The notes under the pieces are model-generated. The model did not search any database. It saw only the letters and a list, made by a program, of their open reading frames with translations, and was not told the origin of the DNA. Both the position numbers and the translations under genes were made by a program. 64,000 bases of DNA from DT-110 sp964342305 (GTDB taxonomy: Bacteria; Bacteroidota; Bacteroidia; Chitinophagales; Saprospiraceae), in NCBI GenBank assembly GCA_964342305.1, contig CAYFGK010000004.1:44059-108058 (forward strand), written 5' to 3'. This document shows, piece by piece, positions 1-8,426 of the stretch. The first letter of the stretch is position 1. Every line of letters starts with the position of its first letter.

Positions 1-123
1 CTCGCTATCCTGCGCCGGGCTGGTGTTGTAAATACCGACCGCCAGGGTAAATACATCTACTATTCACTGAATAAGGAGCGTATTGAGCAGATCTCCGCAC
101 TGGTAGAGGAATTGGCCAGCTAA
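1..123 (+). CDS. ArsR-type winged-helix regulator, 5' truncated
   Basis: The window opens inside this gene; 40 codons remain, ending in TAA at 121-123. What is left is the end of the recognition helix and the beta-wing of an ArsR-family repressor (LRRAGVV, then RQGKYIYYSLN) plus a short C-terminal helix. It closely resembles the same segment of the next gene (LRNADLV, REGKFIYYSIN), so the two are probably tandem paralogues. The metal or other signal sensed cannot be read from this fragment. Confidence 0.8.
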   Translation, partial: LAILRRAGVVNTDRQGKYIYYSLNKERIEQISALVEELAS

Positions 124-293
124 GAAACACAAGCAAACAGGGCTGGTCGGTACGTTGTTAGGGAGAACGTCCGGCCGCTACAGCCCATACCGGAACATAT
201 TGAAACGATAATTGAGAGAAAACTACATACTTACCACATCACTATCCTTTGAACGAGCCGGAGCGTGGCGTTCAAGGCACAAATTGACATACT

Positions 294-599
294 ATGAGAA
301 AAGCTAAAGTTAATCTGGGTAACGACAAGTTACAGGTTTCCGCGGAGGTACTACGGGCGATCGCTCATCCGCTGCGCATGAAGATCCTGGAATTTATCGA
401 TCGCAATGGCGACACCCATGTGAACAAAATTTACAACACACTGAACCTGGAGCAGTCTATCACCTCTCAACACTTGCGTATCTTGCGTAACGCCGATTTG
501 GTGACTACTCAGCGCGAGGGAAAGTTCATCTATTACAGCATTAATTACGATAAGGTGAGCGTTGTAAAAGAATCAATCACTGACTTCCTGGAGCAGTAA
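294..599 (+). CDS. ArsR-family winged-helix transcriptional regulator
   Basis: A 101-residue single-domain DNA-binding protein. An opening helix (AEVLRAIAHPLRMKILEFI) has the classic HPLR start of the ArsR winged helix; it is followed by the helix-turn-helix (residues about 45-68, SITSQHLRILRNADLV) and a wing with REGKFIYYSIN. Such proteins repress promoters as dimers and release DNA when an inducer binds. No cysteine is present, so the usual metal-binding CxC site is absent, as in many Bacteroidota ArsR proteins whose ligand is unknown. It follows a truncated paralogue by 170 bases and is followed by a terminator hairpin. The ATG at 294 gives the family's normal length. Confidence 0.88.
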   Translation: MRKAKVNLGNDKLQVSAEVLRAIAHPLRMKILEFIDRNGDTHVNKIYNTLNLEQSITSQHLRILRNADLVTTQREGKFIYYSINYDKVSVVKESITDFLEQ

Positions 600-630
600 G
601 CATCCAGCATTTTCAGCAAAAGTGGAAATA

Positions 631-670
631 CCCGAATAGGCCCGCAGGCCGCATTCGGGTTTTCTTTTTT
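631..670 (+). terminator. Rho-independent terminator after the ArsR gene
   Basis: The arms CCCGAAT and ATTCGGG enclose an inner GGCC/GGCC pairing and are followed directly by a T-rich tail (TTTTCTTTTTT). It lies 31 bases after the ArsR stop codon, the expected place for an intrinsic terminator on the + strand. Confidence 0.85.
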
Positions 671-674
671 TGGT

Positions 675-849
675 GAGGTTGGCATAGACTTATCCGTAAA
701 GTGATGATAGTCAAAACCCGACTTCCCGGTATAGAGTAGGTATTGGGTATCGGGATTAAAGCGTGTCCAAATACTTAATACCCTCTCCCAAATACAATGT
801 AAGGTTGCGACATTCAGGTGTACAGCAAACACCTTAGCCCCAACTTCAC
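675..849 (+). repeat. Three-hairpin intergenic repeat, copy A
   Basis: One of five diverged copies of a 165-190-bp element in this window (others at 20241-20422, 28698-28887, 41421-41601, 52091-52255). Shared blocks in order are a GAGGTTGG-like start with CATAGAC, GTAAAGTGAT, a CCCGGTATAGAGTA block, a TAATACCC arm and an AAATACAATGTAAGGTTG end. The copy lies between the convergent ArsR and lspA genes and has the same orientation as ArsR. The blocks pair into successive stem-loops. It holds no credible coding sequence. Confidence 0.75.
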
Positions 850-859
850 CTTTTTTTGT

Positions 860-1585
860 CTACTCCTCCGGTCGTTGTTCGTGCTCTTCACGGTCCATCG
901 ATTCCGCCGTTGGCAGCAAGACTTCGTCACTTTCTGATGTAGATTCTTTATCATCCATATCTTCCAGGGATTTAGACAGAAAAAAAGACCGCTGGAACAA
1001 CAGAATATTCAGTACTCCCAGTGTAATGGAGACATCGGCCACATTAAAAACCGGGCGAAAAAACAGGTAGAATTGACCGCCAACCACGGGCATCCATTCC
1101 GGCCAGATGCCCCGAAACATAGGAAAGTAAAACATATCGACCACCCGCCCCTGCAGAAATCCGGCATAACCCCCGCCTTCCGGCAAAAAGGTAGCCACAC
1201 CACCGTGATAAGGCGATTCGGAGAATATCAGCCCGTAAAAAGCACTGTCGAGGATGTTACCAATCGCCCCGGCCAAAATAAGCGCAAAGCTCATCAGCAG
1301 GGAGTTTGGCATATTGCGTTTGACCAGTTCCCGGATAAAATAAACCAGAAAAACCACCGCAAGGATCCGAAACAGGCTCAATGCCAGCTTTCCCCACTGC
1401 CCGTCGCCCAGGGTCAGCCCGAAAGCCATTCCGGGATTTTCAATGAAGTGGATCAACGCCCAGTCCAACCCGAATAGTTCGATCTCATCACCATACTCCA
1501 TATGGGTTTTTACCCATATTTTGATCGATTGGTCGATCAGCAAAACCAACATAACAAAGGCGGGAATCCATTGTGTTTTCTTCAT
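860..1585 (-). CDS. lspA: Lipoprotein signal peptidase (signal peptidase II)
   Basis: An inner-membrane aspartyl protease that cleaves prolipoprotein signal peptides just before the lipidated cysteine. The 241-residue protein has several hydrophobic membrane segments and the two catalytic aspartates in recognisable motifs: D113 in GNILDS and D184 in FNVADVSI. A glycine-rich insertion between them and a charged 45-residue C-terminal tail make it longer than the roughly 160-residue E. coli enzyme; such insertions are usual in Bacteroidota LspA. It lies downstream of the dksA-like gene on the same strand, a neighbourhood common in this phylum, but a strong hairpin between the two suggests partial termination. 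Confidence 0.95.
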   Translation of the reverse strand: MKKTQWIPAFVMLVLLIDQSIKIWVKTHMEYGDEIELFGLDWALIHFIENPGMAFGLTLGDGQWGKLALSLFRILAVVFLVYFIRELVKRNMPNSLLMSFALILAGAIGNILDSAFYGLIFSESPYHGGVATFLPEGGGYAGFLQGRVVDMFYFPMFRGIWPEWMPVVGGQFYLFFRPVFNVADVSITLGVLNILLFQRSFFLSKSLEDMDDKESTSESDEVLLPTAESMDREEHEQRPEE

Positions 1586-1666
1586 GAATCACTTAGATTG
1601 GAGCTGACAGCAAACGGCCAATATACCAATTAAGAGGCTGTTTGAAATGGTGCCTCGGCCAAATAA

Positions 1667-1700
1667 CAATGGTTATCGACCATTAGATCGATAACCATTG
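1667..1700 (-). terminator. 13-bp perfect hairpin between dksA-like gene and lspA
   Basis: CAATGGTTATCGA (1667-1679) and its exact complement (1688-1700) enclose an 8-base loop. On the minus strand it comes after the dksA-like stop codon and is followed by TTATTTGG, so it may end or attenuate transcription before lspA. The T tract is weak. Confidence 0.5.
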
Positions 1701-1729
1701 ACGCAATAAAGTAGGTAATTCGCGTAATG

Positions 1730-2113
1730 TTATTTGCGGGAAGAACGGTTTTGCTTGGCTTCGATACTCAGGGTAGCGTGGGGCACTGCCCGCAGGCGTT
1801 CTTTAGAGATCAGTTTACCCGTTTCCCGGCAAACACCGTACACTTTATTCTGTATGCGGACCAAGGCATTTTCCAGATGCTGGATGTGCTTGCGCTGCCG
1901 GGCGGCCATGTTGTACAATCGCTCACTTTCGGCGGTACCGATACCATCGTCCAGTCCCTTAATCTTGGCATCGGGATTATCAGCCAGGTCGGCGATTTGT
2001 TGTTTATAAAAGCCTAACTGTTCTTGCGCTTTCTCCAGTTTGTCCTCGATCAGCTGACGGAATTCTTCAAGTTCTTCGTCGCTATAGCGTGTTTTTTCCG
2101 TTTTCTGACTCAT
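1730..2113 (-). CDS. TraR/DksA-family regulator with degenerate zinc finger
   Basis: A 127-residue protein with an N-terminal coiled-coil region (about residues 10-85, rich in E, K and Q) and a C-terminal DksA-type finger region ending RAVPHATLSIEAKQ. DksA-family proteins bind the secondary channel of RNA polymerase and adjust promoter use, often with ppGpp. The finger here keeps only one cysteine (GVCRETGKLI); the other metal ligands are replaced, so it probably folds without zinc. Bacteroidota homologues commonly show this loss. A TAnnTTTG promoter element lies about 124 bases upstream. The exact regulatory target is not evident. Confidence 0.85.
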   Translation of the reverse strand: MSQKTEKTRYSDEELEEFRQLIEDKLEKAQEQLGFYKQQIADLADNPDAKIKGLDDGIGTAESERLYNMAARQRKHIQHLENALVRIQNKVYGVCRETGKLISKERLRAVPHATLSIEAKQNRSSRK

Positions 2114-2236
2114 AACGTAAACTATTTTGCTTTGTATGTAGATACTGCGTTAAGTAGCGTTTGCGAGCAGGCTAATCGTTTTGTTGGTTTGGCTCCCCTT
2201 TTCGAAAACCAATAACCATTCGGCTGAATGGCGGTA

Positions 2237-2244
2237 CAAAAATA
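2237..2244 (-). promoter_or_regulatory. Bacteroidota -7 element (TATTTTTG) upstream of the dksA-like gene
   Basis: On the minus strand this reads TATTTTTG, matching the TAnnTTTG consensus of the Bacteroidota primary sigma factor, in the gene-free stretch between pdxA and the dksA-like gene. No clear -33 TTG at the right spacing was seen. Confidence 0.45.
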
Positions 2245-2363
2245 AGAATTTGTACAATTACTTCTTCTGAAAAAGGAAAAATTTACCATTCCGATTCTGC
2301 ACGAAATAAATACACAACAAAGCTTCCCATAGTTCCCCGGGGATTCGTTTTTCCAGGCAGAAA

Positions 2364-3449
2364 TTATTCCTCTTCCGAAGAATGCCGCTTTTTTTGCTTG
2401 CGATGCCCCCCTTTACCCCGGTGATTTTGCTTTTCCAAAGGATTGGCGTGATCTTCTTCGTATTGCTGGCGCATACGGGCAATATCGATGGCAGTAAACA
2501 AAGCCTGGCGAAAGCTCTCCGGATTCGCCTGGTTTTTTCCGGCAATGTCAAAGCCTGTGCCGTGATCAGGTGAGGTACGTACCCCTCCCAGTCCGGCAGT
2601 GAAATTAACCCCTTTCCCGAAAGAAAGAAGCTTGAAGGGTACCAGCCCCTGGTCGTGATACATAGCCAGGATACCGTCAAATTTTTGGTGCTGCCCTGAG
2701 CCAAAGAATCCATCAGCCGCGTATGGCCCCATCACCAGAGAGCCCGATTTCTTACACTCTACAACGGCCGGACGAATGATGGCCTCGTCCTCGTCACCGA
2801 TGGCTCCTCCGTCACCTGCGTGTGGATTAAGTCCCAACACGGCGATCGTCGGACGTTCCAGCCCGAAGTCCTTGCGCAGGCTCTCCTCCATTGTCCGGAT
2901 CTTGGTCATCACCATATCCTTGGTAACGGCACCGGCTACATCACCCAAACGCAAATGGTTGGTTACCAGGCCTACCCGGAGGTCTCCATTGACCATGAAC
3001 ATGAGGCTCTGCCCGCCTAGTTGCTCCGTCATATACTCTGTATGCCCCGGATGTGGGAAACCGGACATTTTCATGGCTTCCTTATTGATAGGAGCCGTAA
3101 CCAAAGCATCGATATTACCATCTCGCAGGTCGTACACGGCCGATTGCAGGGAATACAGGGCGTATTTTCCACCCTCCTCGGATGCCTTGCCAAGAGTGAT
3201 GTTTACATTTTCCTGCCAACAGTTCAGGATATTTACCTGCTCCGCACTGGCCTGATCTATCTGGTGAATAGAATGGAAATGAAAGTTGTTATCTACGATA
3301 TTTTTGTGGTACGAAACTACCTTGGAAGAGCCGTACACTACCGGCACACAGTATTTGAGAATGGCAGCGTCGGCCAGGGTCTTCAGTATGACTTCCAGGC
3401 CGATACCATTAATGTCACCTACGGTTATTCCTATCTTCATCTTTTGCAT
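2364..3449 (-). CDS. pdxA: 4-hydroxythreonine-4-phosphate dehydrogenase
   Basis: A step of the DXP-dependent pyridoxal 5'-phosphate pathway: NAD-dependent oxidation of 4-phosphohydroxy-L-threonine. The N terminus KIGITVGDINGIG and the metal/substrate motif YHDQGLVPFK, followed by TSPDHGTGFDIAG, are diagnostic. The frame stays open to 3524, but a TACCTTTG promoter element sits at 3522-3529, inside that extension; ATG at 3449 (MQKMKIGI) or 3440 (MKIGI) is therefore the likely start. The C terminus carries an extra lysine-, arginine- and histidine-rich tail. It is divergent from rsmA. Confidence 0.93.
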   Translation of the reverse strand: MQKMKIGITVGDINGIGLEVILKTLADAAILKYCVPVVYGSSKVVSYHKNIVDNNFHFHSIHQIDQASAEQVNILNCWQENVNITLGKASEEGGKYALYSLQSAVYDLRDGNIDALVTAPINKEAMKMSGFPHPGHTEYMTEQLGGQSLMFMVNGDLRVGLVTNHLRLGDVAGAVTKDMVMTKIRTMEESLRKDFGLERPTIAVLGLNPHAGDGGAIGDEDEAIIRPAVVECKKSGSLVMGPYAADGFFGSGQHQKFDGILAMYHDQGLVPFKLLSFGKGVNFTAGLGGVRTSPDHGTGFDIAGKNQANPESFRQALFTAIDIARMRQQYEEDHANPLEKQNHRGKGGHRKQKKRHSSEEE

Positions 3450-3521
3450 GCATCCATTTTTTGTCGAGTAAAGTGCAATGGGGCGACGGATGCCCGTATG
3501 TCGCTGTACGTGAAAGCCCAG

Positions 3522-3529
3522 CAAAGGTA
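3522..3529 (-). promoter_or_regulatory. Bacteroidota -7 element (TACCTTTG) upstream of pdxA
   Basis: A perfect TAnnTTTG match on the minus strand, about 75 bases upstream of the preferred pdxA start. The same octamer, TACCTTTG, recurs upstream of the DUF3127 gene, the DUF4834 gene, the oxoamine synthase gene and thrA. Confidence 0.6.
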
Positions 3530-3692
3530 CATATTTGTCAGTACTCCGCCACCTATGGCAGCTATGCCCTGATTTTTTGGGAAACCCCGAAAATTTACGA
3601 GTGTGCCCAACTTGTCTTATCTTTCCGGTACCTTTTTTTGCCTTTCGGCAAAAGCCAAAGGGATCAATCGTTCATCCAATAATACACGGTAT

Positions 3693-4463
3693 TTGAAGGC
3701 CAAAAAATCGTTCGGACAACACTTTCTCAACCGGGAAGACCTGGCGGAACGCATCGCCAGGAGCCTGGTCCGTACCGACGATTACCAACACGTACTGGAA
3801 GTAGGGCCCGGCCGGGGAATGCTCACCAAGTACCTGCTGGAGCGCCCCGAACAACTGGTAGTAGTGGAAGCCGACCGCGATATGGTCCTCTACCTCCAGA
3901 AGTATTATCCCCAACTGAAGGGCCACATCGTATCCCAGGATTTTCTGCAAGTCCCACTGGATGAGCTGTTCGGACAGCAACCTTTTGCCCTGATCGGCAA
4001 TTTTCCGTACAATATTTCCTCCCAGATCCTCTTTCGCATGCTCGAATACCGGGAGCATATCCCCGAAATGGTGGGCATGTTTCAGAAGGAAGTCGCCGAG
4101 CGGGTGATCGCCGGCGAAGGTTCCAAAACTTACGGAGTGATTAGTGTCCTGATTCAGGCCTACTACGAGGGAGAATACCTGTTCACGGTCGATAAGGGAA
4201 GCTTCACCCCGCCACCCAAGGTACAATCGGCCGTGATCCGACTGCAACGCCGCGACACACCGTTGGTGGCCGATGATCAGGCCGATCTGTTTCGCCGGGT
4301 AGTGAAAAAGGTCTTTACCCAGCGCCGAAAAATGCTGCGGAATACCCTGAAAGAGTTCATTCCCGATCCGGAAGTACTGCAGGAGGAACAATTACGCAAG
4401 CGGCCCGAGCAATTATCGCCCCGGGCATTCGTGGAACTAATTCAGCGTATTGCCACTTATTAA
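3693..4463 (+). CDS. rsmA: 16S rRNA dimethyladenosine transferase (A1518/A1519)
   Basis: Dimethylates two adjacent adenosines near the 3' end of 16S rRNA during small-subunit assembly. Evidence: the KKSFGQHFL N terminus, SAM motif I (EVGPGRGMLTKYL), the catalytic IGNFPYNISS motif (NFPY in place of the more usual NLPY) and the small C-terminal helical domain. Homologues start right before KAKKSFGQHFL, which here is preceded by TTG, so the start is placed at 3693; an in-frame ATG at 3603 would add 30 residues unlike the family. It is divergent from pdxA and followed by the GatB/YqeY gene after 21 bases. Confidence 0.93.
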   Translation: MKAKKSFGQHFLNREDLAERIARSLVRTDDYQHVLEVGPGRGMLTKYLLERPEQLVVVEADRDMVLYLQKYYPQLKGHIVSQDFLQVPLDELFGQQPFALIGNFPYNISSQILFRMLEYREHIPEMVGMFQKEVAERVIAGEGSKTYGVISVLIQAYYEGEYLFTVDKGSFTPPPKVQSAVIRLQRRDTPLVADDQADLFRRVVKKVFTQRRKMLRNTLKEFIPDPEVLQEEQLRKRPEQLSPRAFVELIQRIATY

Positions 4464-4484
4464 CGAACACTAAAGCATAAGCAT

Positions 4485-4934
4485 ATGTCCCTGGAAACTC
4501 GGATTAACCAAGATTTGAAAGAGGCCATGAAGGCAAAAGACGATGCCGCAAAACGCGGCATCCGCGCCATTAAACAAGCTATCCTGCTGGCAAAAACCGA
4601 CGGCAGCGGCAAAGAGATCAACGAAGCTGCCGAAATGAAGATGCTGCAGAAACTGGCCAAACAACGCCGTGAATCCATCGAGATCTTTGAGAAAGAAGGC
4701 CGTACGGATCTCGCTGATAAAGAAAAAGAAGAACTCGCCATCATCGAGCGCTACCTGCCCGAGCAAATGAGCGAAGAGGAACTGGAAAAGCACCTCAAAG
4801 AGATCATCGCCGAAACCGGTGCCTCCGGCATGCAGGATATGGGTAAAGTAATGGGTATCGCCACGAAAAAACTCGCCGGCCGTGCCGATGGAAAAGCCAT
4901 TTCTGCTAAAGTCCGGACACTACTGAATAGTTAA
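4485..4934 (+). CDS. GatB/YqeY domain-containing protein
   Basis: A 149-residue, highly charged, mostly helical protein of the YqeY family, which resembles the C-terminal tRNA-binding tail domain of the GatB amidotransferase subunit. Typical features are the opening SLETRINQDLKEAMKAKD, the central ERYLPEQMSEEEL and the closing MGKVMGIATKKLAGRADGK. The family is presumed to bind RNA or assist translation, but its biochemical role is unsettled. It is likely co-transcribed with rsmA just upstream. Confidence 0.9.
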   Translation: MSLETRINQDLKEAMKAKDDAAKRGIRAIKQAILLAKTDGSGKEINEAAEMKMLQKLAKQRRESIEIFEKEGRTDLADKEKEELAIIERYLPEQMSEEELEKHLKEIIAETGASGMQDMGKVMGIATKKLAGRADGKAISAKVRTLLNS

Positions 4935-4961
4935 CCACAAACGCCATAACCAAACCAATTT

Positions 4962-6491
4962 ATGAATACCGACTTTTTGACATCCCTGGGCCTGAAGGAA
5001 AAAAACAACGGTACCAGCACCGGATTGGAATCAACTAACTTATCCGAGCGCTATATTGATTCTCATTCGCCGGTCGACGGCTCTTTCATCGGCAGTGTTA
5101 GTGTTACCACCCGCCGCGAATACGATAAAGTAGTTGATAAAGCACAGGAGGCATTCCGTCATTGGCGCAAGGTGCCGGCTCCCCAACGCGGGGAGATCGT
5201 TCGCCAATACGGCTTGCAACTGCGCAAGCACAAAGATGCGCTCGGTCGCCTCGTTTCGTACGAAATGGGCAAAAGCCTGCAGGAAGGCTGGGGCGAAGTA
5301 CAGGAAATGATCGATATCTGTGATTTTGCCGTTGGGCTCTCGCGTCAGTTGTACGGGCTCACCATGGCTAGTGAACGCCCCGATCACCGTATGTTCGAGC
5401 AGTGGCATCCCATGGGACCCGTGGGTATCATCACCGCCTTCAATTTCCCGGTAGCCGTCTGGTCCTGGAACGCCATGGTCGCTATGGTCTGCGGCGATAC
5501 CTGCATCTGGAAGCCCTCCGAAAAGACGCCCCTCTGTGCGGTAGCTTGCCAGAATATTCTGCACGACGTACTCCGCGAAAATAACATCCCGGAAGGGGTC
5601 AGCAATATCGTCACCGGCGACTACCTGGTCGGCGAATTCATGACCAAAGACAACCGGGTCCCGCTGGTTTCCGCTACCGGCAGTGTGCGCATGGGCAAGA
5701 TCGTGGGGGCTACCGTAGCTGCCCGCATGGGTAAGACCATCCTGGAATTGGGGGGCAATAACGGCATCATTGTAACGCCTTCCGCCGACAAAAACCTCGT
5801 TTTAAACGCTGCCGTATTCGGTGCCGTGGGCACTGCCGGCCAGCGCTGTACCTCTACCCGTCGCCTCATCGTGCACGAAAGCCAGTACGACGAGATTCGC
5901 GACGCCCTGGTCAATGCTTATAAACAACTGCGCATAGGCAATCCGCTCGATCAGAATAACCACGTGGGACCACTCATCGATACGGATGCCGTAAATACCT
6001 ACCGGCAGGCCATCGATAAGATCAAAGCCGCCGGTGGTACCTTTATTGTGGAGGGCGGACGCCTCGAAGGCGACGACTACGCCAGTGGCTGCTACGTGAA
6101 GCCCTGCATTGCCGAAGTCAAATCAGACAACGAAATGGTACAGGAAGAGACCTTTGCCCCCATCCTGTATCTGATGAAATATACCGACTTCGAAGAGGCA
6201 GTAAATATGCATAATAATGTGCCTCAGGGTCTGAGTTCCGCCATCATGACCAACGATATGCGGGAGATGGAAAACTTCCTGTCCCCGGCCGGCTCTGATT
6301 GTGGTATTGCCAACGTCAATATCGGTACCAGTGGTGCCGAGATCGGAGGTGCCTTTGGTGGTGAAAAGGAGACCGGCGGCGGTCGCGAAAGCGGATCTGA
6401 TGCCTGGAAGGCCTACATGCGCCGGCAGACGAATACCGTGAATTACAGCACCGAGCTGCCCCTCGCTCAGGGGATCAAGTTCGACCTTTAG
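4962..6491 (+). CDS. ALDH7-family aldehyde dehydrogenase (probable aminoadipate-semialdehyde dehydrogenase)
   Basis: A 509-residue NAD-dependent aldehyde dehydrogenase. The ELGGNNGIIV motif contains general-base E262, and GQRCTSTRR carries nucleophile C296; FNFPVAVWSWNAM and PSEKTPL belong to the cofactor-binding region. ELGGNN with CTSTRR is typical of ALDH7 (antiquitin), whose members oxidise alpha-aminoadipic semialdehyde in lysine breakdown; other aldehydes such as betaine aldehyde are possible. It is full length with a start 27 bases after the GatB/YqeY stop, and ends just before a strong hairpin. No other lysine-catabolism gene lies nearby, so the substrate is inferred. Confidence 0.9.
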   Translation: MNTDFLTSLGLKEKNNGTSTGLESTNLSERYIDSHSPVDGSFIGSVSVTTRREYDKVVDKAQEAFRHWRKVPAPQRGEIVRQYGLQLRKHKDALGRLVSYEMGKSLQEGWGEVQEMIDICDFAVGLSRQLYGLTMASERPDHRMFEQWHPMGPVGIITAFNFPVAVWSWNAMVAMVCGDTCIWKPSEKTPLCAVACQNILHDVLRENNIPEGVSNIVTGDYLVGEFMTKDNRVPLVSATGSVRMGKIVGATVAARMGKTILELGGNNGIIVTPSADKNLVLNAAVFGAVGTAGQRCTSTRRLIVHESQYDEIRDALVNAYKQLRIGNPLDQNNHVGPLIDTDAVNTYRQAIDKIKAAGGTFIVEGGRLEGDDYASGCYVKPCIAEVKSDNEMVQEETFAPILYLMKYTDFEEAVNMHNNVPQGLSSAIMTNDMREMENFLSPAGSDCGIANVNIGTSGAEIGGAFGGEKETGGGRESGSDAWKAYMRRQTNTVNYSTELPLAQGIKFDL

Positions 6492-6500
6492 GCAAAAAAC

Positions 6501-6535
6501 ATCGGTCAATCCTGCCTTCTGCAGGATTGACCGAT
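6501..6535 (+). terminator. Perfect 15-bp hairpin after the aldehyde dehydrogenase gene
   Basis: ATCGGTCAATCCTGC (6501-6515) pairs perfectly with 6521-6535 around the loop CTTCT, 10 bases after the stop codon. No long T run follows. A possible kinase start at 6527 would lie inside this hairpin, which argues for the ATG at 6563. Confidence 0.65.
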
Positions 6536-6562
6536 AATATCCAAGGTGACGATCAGGGAATC

Positions 6563-7594
6563 ATGCAAAGCCACCACCATACCGATTTATCTCCCTCCCG
6601 CCTGGAGTGGATACTAATGGCGCTGGTGTGGTGGTTTTTCCTATCGATGGTGCAGGTAGACTGGGCTGCTCCCTGGTTTGATCCCGCCCTGCGCCCTGGT
6701 CATCCCGCTCCATTATCAGCTCTCTTCTTTCCGCTGGTATTTCTTCTGCACACATACTGGCTGATCCCACGCTACGTGCGCACCCGCCGGTGGGGGCAAT
6801 ATGGATTAGCGCTGATTGGGCTATGCCTGATTCCGGAGATAGTAAGAGCCGGTTTGTACAGTCTCGATGGGGCTACCTTTCGACAGGCCCTGTTCGGACG
6901 GGACAGCCTGCTGTTTGCCACCCTGAGTCCGGTCATACCTGCTCTGCTCCTGTCCTTCGCCTACCGTTTCGCCCGCGACTGGTGGGGATATCAGCGACGT
7001 ATTGACGAGCTGGAAACCCAACAGTTGCGGCGGGAAGTGCAGGTGCTGAAAGCCCAGATCGATCCGCATTTCCTTTTCAATAACCTGCAGGCGCTGGATG
7101 AGCTTATTCCCGACGACGGGGTAGATGCCCGAGCCTATCTGCGGGCACTCTCTGATGCCTGCCGCTATCTCATCCAATCGGCTAAGCGCGAGCTCGTACC
7201 CTGGACCGAAGAGTGGTCCTTTTTACAGGATTACCTGCATTTGCTCGATGTGCGATTTGGCGATGTCTACCAGTTTGAGGTCGTTGGTGACCCGGATGCC
7301 GTTAGTAACCGGTTGATCCCGCCCACGAGTCTGCAACAGCTGGTCGAGAATGCCGTGAAGCACAATCAGGGGCTACCCGGCCAGCCATTGGAGGTGACCA
7401 TCCGCATCGAAGCGGAACAGGTTATCGTCTCTAACCCTCTGCGACCGCGAGCCCACACCCGGCCCGGTCTGGGTATCGGTCTCGAGCTATTGCGCAACCG
7501 CTATCGTTTGCTTAGTGACCGACCCGTGTCCATTTTCCAGGATGAAACCACCTTTCGCATCATCATTCCCTTACTTCAAAGATCAGAAATATGA
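6563..7594 (+). CDS. LytS-type sensor histidine kinase (His_kinase family)
   Basis: A 343-residue membrane sensor kinase. Roughly the first 140 residues form four hydrophobic segments with no clear extracellular sensor domain. A short linker helix leads to the His_kinase box KAQIDPHFLFNNLQALDEL (phospho-acceptor H169), then the N box (LQQLVENAVKHNQG) and a G box (PGLGIGLELLRNRY). The protein ends in an ATGA overlap with the LytTR response regulator, its evident partner. Start at 6563 (MQSHHHTD) is preferred because the alternative at 6527 falls inside the terminator hairpin. The signal is unknown. Confidence 0.92.
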   Translation: MQSHHHTDLSPSRLEWILMALVWWFFLSMVQVDWAAPWFDPALRPGHPAPLSALFFPLVFLLHTYWLIPRYVRTRRWGQYGLALIGLCLIPEIVRAGLYSLDGATFRQALFGRDSLLFATLSPVIPALLLSFAYRFARDWWGYQRRIDELETQQLRREVQVLKAQIDPHFLFNNLQALDELIPDDGVDARAYLRALSDACRYLIQSAKRELVPWTEEWSFLQDYLHLLDVRFGDVYQFEVVGDPDAVSNRLIPPTSLQQLVENAVKHNQGLPGQPLEVTIRIEAEQVIVSNPLRPRAHTRPGLGIGLELLRNRYRLLSDRPVSIFQDETTFRIIIPLLQRSEI

Positions 7595-8337
7595 ACCCAG
7601 GGGCCATTCTGATTTTGGAGGATGAGCGTCCGGCCGCAACGCGGCTACTGGCCATGGTCCGCAAGCGGTATCCCGAAGCGAGCCTCACCTGGTACCGGAG
7701 CGCCGCCGAGGCCCGCCCCGATCTGTCGGAGCACCGCCGGTTCGATCTCATCCTGTCGGATATTGAGCTGCTCGACGGGCCGGTATTCCCTTTGTTCCGG
7801 GAATTCGAACCCGCCTGCCCCATCATCTTCTGTACGGCCTACGATCACTATTACGTCGAGGCTTTTCTGACGACGGGTATTGCGTACCTGCTGAAGCCCT
7901 ATTCAAAAGAGGCGGTGGAGGCGGCTTTCGCCAAATTCGAACGCCTGTTCGGGGCCGATCCATCCAACGAAGCATTGCATACTTTTTTGCGAAAGCAATA
8001 CAAAAATTCGTACGCGGTGAAGCATCACGCTGGCACGTACCTGCTCCCGGTAGAGACCATTACCTGCTTCCGGGCTCAGGGAGATTTTGTGGAGGCATAC
8101 GACCAGGCGGGCAAGCGGCACTTCCTGAATACCACGCTCCGGCAGATCGGGCAGGAGGTAGATCCCCGACAATTCTATCGCATCAACCGCAGTGAGATCC
8201 TGGCCTTCTCTGCTATTGACCACGTGACTCCCCACACCAAGAATCGCCTGGCTATTCTCCTGACCGACGGGCAAACAGTCCTTTATACCTCCAATGCCCG
8301 TTCACCTGGTTTTCGGGCCTGGCTCGAGGGTCGATGA
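7591..8337 (+). CDS. LytTR-family response regulator
   Basis: A 248-residue regulator: receiver domain (residues 1-120) with the acidic pocket LEDE, phospho-acceptor D57 (LILSDIEL) and conserved K102 (LLKPYS), followed by a LytTR DNA-binding domain (about 145-245; FRAQGDFVEAY, FYRINRSEILAFSAID). It is translationally coupled to the preceding kinase. The following ABC ATPase and permease-peptidase genes are its most likely targets, by position only. Confidence 0.93.
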   Translation: MNPGAILILEDERPAATRLLAMVRKRYPEASLTWYRSAAEARPDLSEHRRFDLILSDIELLDGPVFPLFREFEPACPIIFCTAYDHYYVEAFLTTGIAYLLKPYSKEAVEAAFAKFERLFGADPSNEALHTFLRKQYKNSYAVKHHAGTYLLPVETITCFRAQGDFVEAYDQAGKRHFLNTTLRQIGQEVDPRQFYRINRSEILAFSAIDHVTPHTKNRLAILLTDGQTVLYTSNARSPGFRAWLEGR

Positions 8338-8426
8338 CCCCAGTTCACCGATCCGATTGCCCAGCCCACCGGAAAGTGCTGGACTGCCGATAGGGCTTCA
8401 CCTACCTTGCCGGAAAACAGGCATCT

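Noticed and set aside
2258..2713. Separate minus-strand gene overlapping pdxA
   Set aside because: Another frame within pdxA with no recognisable motif; pdxA is continuous through the region.
3672..4391. Long antisense open frame across rsmA
   Set aside because: The sense frame has all RsmA motifs; the antisense product resembles nothing and has no promoter or start context.
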